Shown here: piece by piece, positions 1-9,293 of the stretch
Numbering within the stretch: the first letter of the stretch is position 1
How the letters are laid out: the number at the start of each line of letters is the position of its first letter
Origin: Bacteroidia bacterium
Lineage (GTDB): Bacteria; Bacteroidota; Bacteroidia; UKL13-3
NCBI GenBank assembly: GCA_019695215.1
Contig: JAIBAK010000025.1
Span: forward strand, 1 to 48,635
Reading direction: 5' to 3'
DNA: 48,635 nt
Notes under the pieces: generated by a model
The model's database searches: none
Told to the model about the DNA's origin: nothing
What the model saw: the letters and a program-made list of their open reading frames with translations, nothing else
Position numbers and translations under genes: made by a program

Positions 1-2
1 TT

Positions 3-1178
3 TTAGTCTTCTGTCATTTCGGCTTTATGTGCTTCGCTTTCTACCATCAGTAATCCCTTTACCACAAACAAGGCATCAGCAGGAACAGCTGAAATCAATT
101 CAAAGGCCGTGTTTTCCTCATTCTGCGATAGCAATTTTACCTGTGCTTTTATAAATTTTTCGGGGGCCGATGGCAGGCAGTAATACACAAAACGATTATT
201 ATCCTCAGTAAGAAAAGCCGAACCCGGTAAAGTTAACTGATCAGGCAGTGTAGTCTTGAAAATTGCCTTCAGAGTCATATCAGGCAATACACCCTGATAT
301 AAAGTTTCAAATACCACGTGAATAATTATGGTGCGGGTGGCCGGATCCATCCCACGGCTTATAAATTCAACTTTACCTTTAACTGTTGGCAAGGTTTGGT
401 TGGTAAATGTGATAGCCACCTCCTGTCCCTCGCTTACATTGTTCACGTCTTTTTCATACACAAAAATATCGGCATGGTAGTGATCCAGATTTACTATATG
501 TGCCAATTCCATATCTGGGTTTACCGACATGCCTAAACTTACCGGCAAAGCCAGCAAATATCCGTTAATAGTAGAACGAACACTAAATGTAGATGACAGC
601 GGAGCTTGATCGGTTACATTCAGATTTTGCACATCAACACCAAGGTATTTTAAACGTGCCTCTGCCGAACGCAACCGGGTAACACATGAAAGGTATTTTG
701 ATTCGGCCTGTTGCAATTCTTTGCCTGCGCTTATATCGGCTTCCTTCAATTTACGCTGGCGTTCGTAATCACTTTTCAAAAATCCTATTTCAGCTTTTGC
801 ACTCAGGTAATTTTCCTGCAACTGTATAAACTCCCCGCTGCTTATTTCCATCAGCACCTGACCTTTGCTTATTTTTTGTCCTTCAAGCACCAGAATTTTC
901 TGAACACTGCCGTTAATACGAGCCGTTAATACCTCCCTGTTTTGCGAAAGTACCACCACTTTTCCGTTGGCCGAAAAATTAATGGTGACCGGTTTGCGTT
1001 CGGCTGCCTTTACCTGCAGGTTCATCATTTTTTGCTTGTCTTTGGTGAGTACAACAGTGTTACTTACTGTTGAGTCTATAGCAGTTTCTGCTGCCGTTTG
1101 CTTTTTACTTCCGCATGATGAAATTGCGACAGCCAGTAAAAAAATGATTTGATAATATATAATACGAATGGTGTTCAT
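3..1178 (-). CDS. czcB: RND efflux periplasmic adaptor lipoprotein (CzcB/HlyD family)
   Basis: Membrane-fusion subunit linking an inner-membrane RND pump to its outer-membrane channel. The 391-aa protein starts with a hydrophobic segment ending in a lipobox (ISSC, Cys22), so it is probably a lipoprotein facing the periplasm. A barrel-sandwich (lipoyl-like) strand pair with GSVQKILVLEGQ and KGQVL motifs lies near residues 88-110. It is followed by a charged helical hairpin (about 115-180) and the beta-barrel and membrane-proximal region (VNLDHYHADIFVYEKD onward). The start lies 3 nt after the stop of the czcA-tolC fusion gene, so they are clearly cotranscribed. The stop codon is just inside the window, so the gene is complete. 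The metal specificity is inferred from the partner pump, not from this protein. Confidence 0.9.
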   Translation of the reverse strand: MNTIRIIYYQIIFLLAVAISSCGSKKQTAAETAIDSTVSNTVVLTKDKQKMMNLQVKAAERKPVTINFSANGKVVVLSQNREVLTARINGSVQKILVLEGQKISKGQVLMEISSGEFIQLQENYLSAKAEIGFLKSDYERQRKLKEADISAGKELQQAESKYLSCVTRLRSAEARLKYLGVDVQNLNVTDQAPLSSTFSVRSTINGYLLALPVSLGMSVNPDMELAHIVNLDHYHADIFVYEKDVNNVSEGQEVAITFTNQTLPTVKGKVEFISRGMDPATRTIIIHVVFETLYQGVLPDMTLKAIFKTTLPDQLTLPGSAFLTEDNNRFVYYCLPSAPEKFIKAQVKLLSQNEENTAFELISAVPADALFVVKGLLMVESEAHKAEMTED

Positions 1179-1181
1179 TTT

Positions 1182-4100
1182 CTATTCTCCTTTAAGATAA
1201 AGTAATTGAGATAAACTTAAATTATATTGAAGTACTGCATCAAAATAGGCAGTTTCAATTTCATATGATTTAGATAAATTATACAGGTAACGGAATAAAT
1301 CCAGTTCTCCGGTTTTATACCCGATAAGGGAGGCCGTTCGCAGAGATTCGGCCTGCTTATTTGCTGTTTCTTCAAAATACTGCAGGGTTTTTACGCTTTG
1401 CAGGTAATTATTTTCAGCCTCGGCAAAATGACTTTGCAATGTTGCACTCGCAAGCTTAAGTTGCAGTTCGTTGCGCTGTACTTCCATTTTGGCCACGTTT
1501 ACCCTGCGCATATTATTCCAAAATGTAACGGGGAACCGAATCCCATACTCGAGCCGGTAAGCTGTAGATGTATTTGAAGCCGCCTGATTAAAATAACCAA
1601 AAGTGAAACCGGGTGCTGACCGCCATTTCTCCAGCGTGAGATTTTTCTCACTTAGTACTTTTTGCTGTTGCATATATCCTAATACCGGATTTTTGGTTTG
1701 CACCGCCATCGAATCGGGTAGTATGGCTGTCATTTTAAAAAGCGAAAACCGGGTGAGCGGAATTTCAGTTTTAATTCCGGTGAACAGTCTGAACCTTGTA
1801 AGTGCATTTTCAAAACGGGTGCGTGCTTTATCCAGTTCATTATGCCTGCTTCGGTAATCAGTTTCGGCAGCCAGTAAATCCATTCCGGAAATGGCACCCT
1901 GTTTCCTGCTAAACGAAGCAGCCTTATAAATGGCTTCATATGCGCTGTCCTGTTCCCGCATTTTTTGCAGCACCATCGCTTCATAAACCAATTGAAAATA
2001 CGTGTCCCGCACTTGTTTAATTAACTCTGCTTTGGTAAGGTCCTTTTGCTTCATAGCTACCTGCACTGCTTGTTTTCCTGCTGCATAAGCACTGCTATAA
2101 GTCAACGGAAAATCTACAGGCTGCAACAAAGCCGGCCGCATTTGATTGCCTGTGGGTGCCTGTACCAGAATATCGAGGTTGGGCAACGAAAAAGCTGTTT
2201 TTGCCAATTGCTGCTGTTGCTGCACCTGTTGTTGTGCAATCACCATTGCCGGGTAATTTACCAGTGATGAATCAATAGCCTGTTGCAGCGTAATACCCTG
2301 TGCCCCGGCCCGCTGAGGCAATCCGGCAAACAACATTAATCCTGCAGTTATTATTTTCCCTAACAAACCATCTTTTTTGCGCTCAACCATATAATACAAA
2401 ACAGGTAGCACCAGCAAGGTGAGAATAGTTGAAGACAGAAGGCCGCCAATAACAACAGTTGCTAATGGTTTTTGCACCTCGGCTCCGGCACCATTTGATA
2501 GTGCCATTGGCAAAAATCCGATGGAAGCTACCATGGCCGTCATCACCACCGGACGGAAGCGATCACTTACACCTTTCATAATGCGTTGCCGAACATCATA
2601 ACCTTCGCTCTTAAGTGAATTAAAATAAGAAATCAGTACTATGCCATTAAGCACAGCAACACCAAACAAGGCAATAAATCCAACTCCGGCCGAAATACTG
2701 AATGGCATATTGCGCATCCACAAAGAGACTACTCCGCCAAAAGTAGCCAGCGGAATGGCTGTGAATATTAATAATGTTTGCTTAACCGAGTTGAAACTTA
2801 AAAACAGCAAAAAGAAAATAACTAATAATGCTATAGGCAGTACCACCGCAAGTCTTTCTTTAGCATGCTGCAGGTTTTCAAACTGCCCTCCGTAAGTCAG
2901 GTAATAACCCGATGGCAACTGAAGCTCTGACTCAAGAATTTTCTGTATTTCTTCCACTACACTTTGCACATCGCGTTCACGCACATTGAACCCTACACTT
3001 ATTTTGCGTTTCGTATCATCCCGGCCAATCTCGGCAGGACCTTTTATTACTTCTATCTCGGCCAGTTCTTTTAATGGTACGGGAATACCCTGACTGTTGT
3101 TTACATAGAGATTTTTAAAATCCTCCATATGGTCGCGATACTCATCTTCGAATTTCACCAGCAAATCAAACCCCTGTTCATTCTCGAAAATAACTCCGGC
3201 TTTACTTCCTGCAATAGCTGTTTCAATGTACTTACTCACCGTGTTTACCGATATGCCGTAAGTTGCCAGTTGCGACCGGTTATAGGTAATTTGTATTTGA
3301 GGCAGACCGGTAAGTTTTTGCGCCTGCACATCTTTCACCCCTTTCACATCCTGAATTAATCCTGCAATTTCCTCGGCTTTTGCGCTGAGTAAATCCAGAT
3401 CTTTTCCATACAATTTCACTACAACATCTGTCTTGGCATTTGTCATTAGTTCATTAAACCGCATTTGAATGGGTTGCTGTAAAGAGAATGCCACGCCCGG
3501 AATATCTTCCAGTACTTTTTCAATGGCTGCATCCAGTTCGGCTTTGTTGGAAGCTTTTTTCCATTCCTCACGCGGATTTAATACAATAATAACATCCATT
3601 GCTTCTATCGGCATTGGATCGGTAGGGATTTCTGATGTACCTATTTTGGCTACTACCGTTTTTATTTCTGCCGGAAATTCGGACAGAAGTTTTTTCTCAA
3701 CAGCCTTCGATACTTCGATGCTTTGCGTAAGAGAAGAACCGGGAATCAAACGGGTTTCAAGCGCATAATCTCCTTCATCAAGTGTAGGCAAAAACTCACC
3801 CCCCATCGTATTGAATAAGATAAACGACCCGATCATCAGCACCAGCGAGGTAAGCACTACCTTGATGCGATTGTGCAGGAAAAATTCAACAACCGGCAAA
3901 TAAGATTTACGTAATCGGTTAATCAGTCTGTCGGCAAATGTTTCCTTTTCCTCGTGATCAAATTTTAAAACCAGTGCACTCATCATAGGAACATAAGTAA
4001 GCGACAAGATAAAAGCACCGATAATTGCGAATGAAACCGTCATTGCCATTGGTTTAAACATTTTCCCTTCAATGCCGGTTAAAGCAAGTATGGGCATGTA

Positions 4101-5480
4101 AACAATTAAAATGATGATTTGCCCGAAAGCCGCACTGCTCATAATTTCGCCCGCACCTTTACGTACCGTTTCTTCAAACTGGCTTCGGGTTTCAAACTTT
4201 CCGATATGATGCAATCGCTCATTAATTTTTCGAACTACAATCTCTACAATAATAACCGCCCCGTCTACTATCAATCCAAAATCAATGGCCCCCAAACTCA
4301 TTAAATTACCCGATACGCCAAATAGTCCCATCATGCCTATTGCAAACAGCATGGATAGCGGAATTACCGAAGCTACTAATAACCCGGCACGTATATTTCC
4401 AAGTAATAAAATAAGTACCAGTATTACAATCAGCCCTCCTTCAATTAAATTCTGACTAACGGTGTTAATGGCTTTTTTAACTAATACTTCTCTGTCTAAA
4501 AAAGATTCAATTACCAATCCTTTCGGGAGTGTTTTTTGAAGTTCTTTTATACGCATTTTCACTCTGTCTATAACACTCGAAGAATTCTCCCCTTTAAGCA
4601 TGAGAATAATGCCGCCAACCACTTCTCCTTTTCCATCCTGTGTCATGGCGCCATACCTGTTGGCATGCGAGAGTTCAACCGACCCTATATCTTTAATAAG
4701 AACAGGTATTCCATTTACACTTCGCACCACGGTGTTCCCTATGTCTTCGGTGGTTTGGGCCATGCCAATTCCGCGGATAAAATACGCCCTATCTTCCTTC
4801 TCAATATAGGAAGCTCCCGTATTACTGCTTCCGTTTTCAAGGGCGGCATATACCTCCTCGAGACTTACGTGCAATGATTGCAGCAATTGCGGATTAACCC
4901 GCACATGGTATTGTTTCATGTACCCGCCAAATGAACTCACATCAGCTACACCGGCTACACGAAGCAATTCGCGCTTTAATTGCCAATCCTGAATAGTGCG
5001 TAAATCATAAAGCGACCAGCTTGTGTCGTTTTTATCTGCCGGACGAATAACATATTGAAAAATTTCACTTAATCCGGTACTCACCGGAGCAAGTTCAGGC
5101 GTTCCAACTCCTGCCGGAATATTTCCCTCTGCCGATTTTAAACGCTCGCTTACCTGAGCCCTTGCCCAGTAAACATCGGTGGCATCGTCAAAAACTAAGG
5201 TAACTACCGAAAGTCCGAACCGCGAAATGGAACGCGTTTCCTCAAGCCCCGGAATATTGGCCGTTGCCACTTCAATAGGATAGGTAATGAATTTCTCTAT
5301 CTCAAGCGAAGCCAGGTTGGGGCTTTGCGTAATTACCTGCACCTGGTTGTTGGTGATATCGGGCACCGCATCAATAGGAAGTGACACAAAAGAACTGATA
5401 CCCCAGCCTATTAAGCAGAGCACTCCGAAAATCACCAGTAATTTATTGCGGATACTGAATCCGATGATATGATTTAACAT
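1182..5480 (-). CDS. czcA: CzcA-type heavy-metal RND transporter fused to a TolC-like outer-membrane factor
   Basis: Proton-driven metal exporter of 1432 aa, about 400 longer than a normal CzcA. Residues 1 to about 1030 are a complete RND pump, including GEFLPTLDEGD and the HME-type motif D400-F-G ... D406-G ... E413. In characterised CzcA proteins the equivalent acidic residues belong to the Zn/Co/Cd class and are absent from Cu/Ag CusA pumps, so divalent zinc-like ions are the likely substrates. Residues about 1062-1432 are an OEP/TolC-type coiled-coil domain (LQQAIDSSLVNYPA onward). Such fusions are known in Bacteroidota. The junction (1039-1060) looks like a signal peptide, with KII, a hydrophobic core and AGA. 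No separate tolC gene is present in the operon. ATG start 70 nt after the preceding small gene. Confidence 0.93.
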   Translation of the reverse strand: MLNHIIGFSIRNKLLVIFGVLCLIGWGISSFVSLPIDAVPDITNNQVQVITQSPNLASLEIEKFITYPIEVATANIPGLEETRSISRFGLSVVTLVFDDATDVYWARAQVSERLKSAEGNIPAGVGTPELAPVSTGLSEIFQYVIRPADKNDTSWSLYDLRTIQDWQLKRELLRVAGVADVSSFGGYMKQYHVRVNPQLLQSLHVSLEEVYAALENGSSNTGASYIEKEDRAYFIRGIGMAQTTEDIGNTVVRSVNGIPVLIKDIGSVELSHANRYGAMTQDGKGEVVGGIILMLKGENSSSVIDRVKMRIKELQKTLPKGLVIESFLDREVLVKKAINTVSQNLIEGGLIVILVLILLLGNIRAGLLVASVIPLSMLFAIGMMGLFGVSGNLMSLGAIDFGLIVDGAVIIVEIVVRKINERLHHIGKFETRSQFEETVRKGAGEIMSSAAFGQIIILIVYMPILALTGIEGKMFKPMAMTVSFAIIGAFILSLTYVPMMSALVLKFDHEEKETFADRLINRLRKSYLPVVEFFLHNRIKVVLTSLVLMIGSFILFNTMGGEFLPTLDEGDYALETRLIPGSSLTQSIEVSKAVEKKLLSEFPAEIKTVVAKIGTSEIPTDPMPIEAMDVIIVLNPREEWKKASNKAELDAAIEKVLEDIPGVAFSLQQPIQMRFNELMTNAKTDVVVKLYGKDLDLLSAKAEEIAGLIQDVKGVKDVQAQKLTGLPQIQITYNRSQLATYGISVNTVSKYIETAIAGSKAGVIFENEQGFDLLVKFEDEYRDHMEDFKNLYVNNSQGIPVPLKELAEIEVIKGPAEIGRDDTKRKISVGFNVRERDVQSVVEEIQKILESELQLPSGYYLTYGGQFENLQHAKERLAVVLPIALLVIFFLLFLSFNSVKQTLLIFTAIPLATFGGVVSLWMRNMPFSISAGVGFIALFGVAVLNGIVLISYFNSLKSEGYDVRQRIMKGVSDRFRPVVMTAMVASIGFLPMALSNGAGAEVQKPLATVVIGGLLSSTILTLLVLPVLYYMVERKKDGLLGKIITAGLMLFAGLPQRAGAQGITLQQAIDSSLVNYPAMVIAQQQVQQQQQLAKTAFSLPNLDILVQAPTGNQMRPALLQPVDFPLTYSSAYAAGKQAVQVAMKQKDLTKAELIKQVRDTYFQLVYEAMVLQKMREQDSAYEAIYKAASFSRKQGAISGMDLLAAETDYRSRHNELDKARTRFENALTRFRLFTGIKTEIPLTRFSLFKMTAILPDSMAVQTKNPVLGYMQQQKVLSEKNLTLEKWRSAPGFTFGYFNQAASNTSTAYRLEYGIRFPVTFWNNMRRVNVAKMEVQRNELQLKLASATLQSHFAEAENNYLQSVKTLQYFEETANKQAESLRTASLIGYKTGELDLFRYLYNLSKSYEIETAYFDAVLQYNLSLSQLLYLKGE

Positions 5481-5550
5481 GCACTAAGAATTAAAAAGTA
5501 AAAAAAACTGCCCGCAACAATGCGTGGCATCAGTAAACCGATTTTAATTC

Positions 5551-5928
5551 TTAAACCCTGGGAGGCTGAAAAACGGAATTTTGTGTGCTGAAGAAGTAAA
5601 TAGGATGTGCGTAGGCTACCGGAATAAACGCTGAATGCGGAACAATCACTGAAGGTATCTCGGTTTCGTTACAGGTATATACTACGGTTAACGGACAATT
5701 ATGAAAAAACGGAAGATCTTTGTGTTCTTCCTTTTTTGTTTGCTCGGTTTGGTCGGTATAGTGAGTTATCAGAAAATCGATAAAACTGAGCGAGTCCGTT
5801 GTGCGGTCATGCTCAAAATAATGTTTTACCAGAGCCGGCAGTTTTACCAATTCATGTATATCATTATTGGGAAGCATGCTTGCCCCAATCATGAACACTG
5901 AGATAAAAAGTAAAAATGACCTTTTCAC
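5551..5928 (-). CDS. Small secreted His-rich protein heading the metal-efflux operon
   Basis: 125-aa protein with an N-terminal hydrophobic signal sequence (MKRSFLLFISVFMIGASM) and several histidines in the mature part (DIHELVK, KHYFEHD, THYTD, EEHKD, FFHNC, PHSAF, AHPIYFF), plus two cysteines. This composition could suit periplasmic metal binding. It is the first gene of the operon with czcA-tolC and czcB, on the same strand 70 nt upstream. The start used is GTG at 5926-5928; no nearby upstream ATG fits, and it gives a good signal peptide. Small hypothetical proteins in front of CzcCBA loci are common in Bacteroidota, but I do not recognise a named family. A role as metal sensor or chaperone is inference. 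Confidence 0.7.
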   Translation of the reverse strand: MKRSFLLFISVFMIGASMLPNNDIHELVKLPALVKHYFEHDRTTDSLSFIDFLITHYTDQTEQTKKEEHKDLPFFHNCPLTVVYTCNETEIPSVIVPHSAFIPVAYAHPIYFFSTQNSVFQPPRV

Positions 5929-5932
5929 GCAA

Positions 5933-5940
5933 CAAATATA
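5933..5940 (-). promoter_or_regulatory. Possible -7 promoter element of the metal-efflux operon
   Basis: Read on the minus strand this is TATATTTG, an exact match to the Bacteroidota -7 consensus TAnnTTTG. No clear TTG -33 element lies 17-23 bp upstream, and the element is only 5 nt from the GTG start, implying a nearly leaderless mRNA or a later start. Weak call. Confidence 0.3.
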
Positions 5941-5991
5941 TACAAAAAACAGTTTAAACCGGCTGCCATCACCATGCCAATAATGGCTTAA

Positions 5992-6005
5992 ATGATAATT
6001 ATCAT
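5992..6005. promoter_or_regulatory. Fur-like palindromic operator (ATGATAATTATCAT)
   Basis: A perfect 14-bp palindrome in the spacer between the divergent efflux operon (start 5928) and the secreted protein gene (start 6057). It closely resembles the core of Fur-family boxes (GATAAT/ATTATC). Its position, 63 bp from one start and about 50 from the other, suits control of one or both genes by a metal-responsive repressor. Which regulator binds is not visible here. Confidence 0.45.
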
Positions 6006-6056
6006 GCGAATATGCTTTATAATTTTACTAACTTGCTCCCAACAATCCGCCTTTAC

Positions 6057-6536
6057 ATGAAGCATATTGTTGTAATTATTCTGTTTCTCTTTCAGCTGAG
6101 CCTGCTCCAAGCCCAATCACGTACAGATTCAATTACCGTGATTAAAAAATGGAGCACCATTTATGTTCAGCGGGGCCAAAACCTGAGCATGGGAGGTTTG
6201 CTTTATATCACCAAAGATAATCCTGCTGCCTTTGCCGAAATGAAAAAGGCGCAAAACAGGTACACCCTCTCTTTTTTATCCGGTTGCATAGGCGGTGCCT
6301 GTGTGGGCTATCCGGTGGGAACAGCTTTAGGCGGTGGCGAGCCCAACTGGAATATTGCATTTGCCGGAGCAGCATTTATAGGAATGAGTATTGCGCTTGA
6401 ACATTCTTTTAATCTGCATGCCACCCGCGGAGCAAAGTTGCATAATTCCGCATTAAACGGTGGCAAAAGCGGGGAATCTGCCTGTATATTTTTTAACGTG
6501 TCGCCCGGAAACATGCGTTTATGTTATAATTTTTAG
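6057..6536 (+). CDS. Secreted hypothetical protein with glycine-rich hydrophobic centre
   Basis: I do not recognise a family. From ATG 6057 the protein is 159 aa and begins with a clean signal peptide (MKHIVVIILFLFQLSLLQAQS). An upstream in-frame ATG at 6012 would add 15 residues that spoil the signal, so 6057 is preferred. The centre has two Gly-rich hydrophobic stretches (LSFLSGCIGGACVGYPVG and IAFAGAAFIGMSIAL) that could form a membrane hairpin, and the early part reads KKWSTIYVQRGQNLSMGGLLYI. It is divergent from the metal-efflux operon across the Fur-like palindrome, so metal-linked expression is possible but unproven. Confidence 0.65.
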   Translation: MKHIVVIILFLFQLSLLQAQSRTDSITVIKKWSTIYVQRGQNLSMGGLLYITKDNPAAFAEMKKAQNRYTLSFLSGCIGGACVGYPVGTALGGGEPNWNIAFAGAAFIGMSIALEHSFNLHATRGAKLHNSALNGGKSGESACIFFNVSPGNMRLCYNF

Positions 6537-6558
6537 AATATCCCTTACTATAAATAAT

Positions 6559-6960
6559 ATGAATACAAAAAAGACCTTTCTCTCAGTTGACGAATACATC
6601 AACACTTTTCCAAAGGAGACAAAAACTAAGTTACAACATCTGAGAAATTTCATCAGAGAAGCAGTTCCCGAAGCAGCAGAAATAATAAGCTACAATATGC
6701 CTGCCTACAAAACAACTTCGGTGCTGGTTTATTTTGCCGGATACAAAAATCATATCGGATTTTATCCCACCTCTTCGGGCATTATTCAATTCAAAAAAGA
6801 CATTTCTGCTTACAAAAATTCGAAAGGGGCTGTGCAATTTCCATTAGATAAACCTTTGCCCGAAACATTAATTAAAAAAATGGTTTTGTACAGGTTAAGC
6901 GAAACCCGTGAGCGCGAAGCAACCAAAAAGAAACAGAAAGTGTCTGTATCAAAAAAATAA
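6559..6960 (+). CDS. DUF1801 (YdhG-like) family protein
   Basis: 133-aa soluble protein with the DUF1801 pattern: N-terminal TVDEY-like motif (SVDEYINTFP), EAVPEAAEIISYNMPAYK in the middle, then YKNHIGFYP and SKGAVQFPLDKPLP near the end. The fold is frataxin-like, and a Bacillus member (YdhG/Fra) has been linked to iron delivery. A basic tail (KKKQKVSVSKK) follows. The start at 6559 is chosen because the longer frame overlaps the preceding gene and has no homology-like sequence before MNTKKTFLSV. It lies 22 nt after the upstream gene and 39 nt before the SRPBCC gene, so the three may form one unit. Iron handling is family inference only. Confidence 0.8.
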   Translation: MNTKKTFLSVDEYINTFPKETKTKLQHLRNFIREAVPEAAEIISYNMPAYKTTSVLVYFAGYKNHIGFYPTSSGIIQFKKDISAYKNSKGAVQFPLDKPLPETLIKKMVLYRLSETREREATKKKQKVSVSKK

Positions 6961-6999
6961 AATACCTGCTAAATAGGAAAACTCAAAACCCATTCTCTC

Positions 7000-7455
7000 A
7001 TGTTTGCCATTAACATTAACAAAAATGCTCCTGTCATTGCGCATGACCAATTATTTATTAACGCACAACCTAAGCAGGTGTGGCTTATTCTAACCAATAT
7101 CAATCAGTGGCCCAAATGGCAATCGGCCATTCAACAGGCGTATGTGGAAGAAGCCTTAGCCGAAGGAGTAACATTTGAATGGAAAGCGGGCGGATTATTC
7201 TTTACCTCAGTAATTCACACCTGCGCGGCTCATCGCTTTTTTGGGTGGACCGGTAAAACAATCGGGGCTTTTGCTGTACACAACTGGGAATTCATTCCGC
7301 ACAACGGAGGCACTTTGGCAAAAGTGGAGGAAAGCCTGCAGGGTATCTTTCCGTCTTTGTTTAAATCGGCTTTTATCAGAACACTGGAGAAGGGAATGAA
7401 GACACAACTGAACGAATTAAAAACAGCCGCTGAAAAAACAGAGGTGAATCAATAA
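7000..7455 (+). CDS. SRPBCC (START-like) superfamily protein
   Basis: 151 aa. The N-terminal ININA-QPKQVWLILTNINQWPKW segment is the typical opening of a polyketide-cyclase/START-like helix-grip fold: a strand, then a helix with the VW..L.D...WP.W pattern. Later strands (TFEWKAGG, HNWEFIPHNGGTLAKVEES) and a long C-terminal helix (FIRTLEKGMKTQLNELK) complete the fold. The domain binds hydrophobic ligands in a deep cavity; the ligand cannot be told from sequence. ATG start. The gene converges on the ABC transporter gene with only 3 nt between their stop codons. Confidence 0.82.
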   Translation: MFAININKNAPVIAHDQLFINAQPKQVWLILTNINQWPKWQSAIQQAYVEEALAEGVTFEWKAGGLFFTSVIHTCAAHRFFGWTGKTIGAFAVHNWEFIPHNGGTLAKVEESLQGIFPSLFKSAFIRTLEKGMKTQLNELKTAAEKTEVNQ

Positions 7456-7458
7456 AAG

Positions 7459-9198
7459 TTAACGCTCGCCTATTTGCTGCCTCCACATAGCATAATAAAG
7501 TCCCTTCTCGGTAAGTAAGTCCTGATGCTTTCCGGTTTCAATTATATTGCCTTTTTCAAGCACATAAATTCTGTCGGCATGCATTACTGTAGAAAGCCGG
7601 TGTGCAATCATCACAGTTATATGTTCCTTCCCTTTGGTTATCTCCCTTATGGTGGTGCTAATCTCTTCTTCAGTCAGTGAATCAAGTGCCGATGTTGCTT
7701 CGTCAAACACCAGTAATTTAGGTTTGCGCAACAGTGCTCTGGCAATAGACAGCCGTTGTTTTTCACCACCCGAAACTTTCATTCCTCCTTCCCCGATTAC
7801 ACTGTTAATCCCGTTATCACCACGGTTAAGCAGGTTCTGACAAGCTGCTTTATTTAAAGCATCCATCATTTCACTTTCCGTTGCCTGCGGATTTACAAAT
7901 AACAGATTCTCCTTAATGGATCCTGAAAACAATTGTGTATCTTGTGTAACAAAACCAATTTGGGTACGCAGTTCGTTCAGGTTTATATCTTCGGCCTTTT
8001 CATTATTATAAAAGATAGTTCCCTCCTGGGGCTGGTATAAACCTACCAGCAATTTAACCAGCGTGGTTTTCCCGGAACCCGATGGGCCAACAAAAGCAAT
8101 TGTTTCGCCTTTCACCACATTAAAGCTGATATGTTCAATCGCTTTAACCGGAGCCGTTTTATGCTTAAATCCTACCTCATTAAAGCGGAGGGATTCGATA
8201 ACCCCGATTGATTTTGGTGATACCGGAATCACTTCAGCCGGAAGAGCCATGATGCGCTCAAAATTATTTAAAGATGATTCCGCTTCACGGTAACTCAGAA
8301 TTACGTTACCAATTTCCTGCAGCGGGCCAAAAATGAAAAAGGAATAAAACTGTAAAGTCATCAGCTGGCCAAGCGAAACTTTATCTTTAAACAGCAGGTA
8401 CATGAGCAAAAACAAAATACTTTGCCGCAAAAAATTAACAAATGTTCCCTGCACAAAATTTATACTTCTGATATCTCTCACCTTTTTCAATTCAAGCTTC
8501 AGAATTTTCATGGTAGAATCATTTAACCGTACAATTTCCTGAGAGGTGAGACCAAGACTTTTAATAAGTTCAATATTGCGTAAACTTTCGGTGGTACTGC
8601 CGGCAAGAATATTCGTTTCCCGAACAATTTTTTTCTGCACAATTTTTATTTTTTTAGAAAGTATATTGGTAATAACGGCCAGCAGCCCCGAAGCAAGAAA
8701 ATAGATAGGGATAAGCCAGGAGTACACGCTGAGAGAGTAAATGATTACGAATACCAGTCCGACAAGTGTAGTAAAAAAAACATTGATAAAATTGGTAATA
8801 AACTTTTCGGAATCACTGCGAACCTTTTGCAGAATATTTAACGTTTCTCCGCTTCGCTGGTCTTCAAATTCCTGAAACTGCAACCCAAGAGAATGACGCA
8901 GTCCGTCAGTGTAAATGGCTGCTCCGAATTTTTGAATAATGAGGTTCAGGGTATAATCCTGAAATGCTTTGGCAATACGGCTTACCATAGCCGCCCCGAT
9001 AGCGGCAAGAATTAATAGACCAACCCCTTTTACAAAATCGTGTTCGGTATAGTGATGCGGCTGGTGCGCAAACCTGTCAATAATTTTACCGTAGATATAC
9101 GGATCGAGCAGGGAAAATACCTGATTGATGGAGGCAAGGGTAAGTGCAAGAAATACCAGCTTTTTATACCCGCCAAGGTAATGAAGAAGAATTTTCAT
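7459..9198 (-). CDS. ABC transporter, fused permease and ATPase (exporter type)
   Basis: 579-aa half-transporter that would work as a homodimer in the inner membrane. Residues 1 to about 310 form the six-helix ABC-exporter membrane domain. The C-terminal nucleotide-binding domain has Walker A GPSGSGKTT (about residue 370), Q-loop TQDTQLF, signature VSGGEKQRLS (about 472), Walker B LLVFDEATSALD and the switch His in MIAHRLST. This is the MsbA/multidrug exporter class; the substrate (lipid, peptide or drug) cannot be assigned. The start ATG is followed by KILLHYLGGYKK, a normal exporter N-terminus. It stands alone, facing the SRPBCC gene tail to tail. Confidence 0.92.
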   Translation of the reverse strand: MKILLHYLGGYKKLVFLALTLASINQVFSLLDPYIYGKIIDRFAHQPHHYTEHDFVKGVGLLILAAIGAAMVSRIAKAFQDYTLNLIIQKFGAAIYTDGLRHSLGLQFQEFEDQRSGETLNILQKVRSDSEKFITNFINVFFTTLVGLVFVIIYSLSVYSWLIPIYFLASGLLAVITNILSKKIKIVQKKIVRETNILAGSTTESLRNIELIKSLGLTSQEIVRLNDSTMKILKLELKKVRDIRSINFVQGTFVNFLRQSILFLLMYLLFKDKVSLGQLMTLQFYSFFIFGPLQEIGNVILSYREAESSLNNFERIMALPAEVIPVSPKSIGVIESLRFNEVGFKHKTAPVKAIEHISFNVVKGETIAFVGPSGSGKTTLVKLLVGLYQPQEGTIFYNNEKAEDINLNELRTQIGFVTQDTQLFSGSIKENLLFVNPQATESEMMDALNKAACQNLLNRGDNGINSVIGEGGMKVSGGEKQRLSIARALLRKPKLLVFDEATSALDSLTEEEISTTIREITKGKEHITVMIAHRLSTVMHADRIYVLEKGNIIETGKHQDLLTEKGLYYAMWRQQIGER

Positions 9199-9293
9199 GA
9201 TATAAGGTGATGCTGCAAAGAAAATGCATTTTATCTGATTGGCGAAATAATTATCAGCCTGAAATAAGCAGAGGGCAAGGGAACCTGTTGTTC

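Noticed and set aside
6012..6056. Upstream ATG for the secreted protein at 6057
   Set aside because: It would put 15 extra residues before a perfect signal peptide and lies too close to the palindrome.
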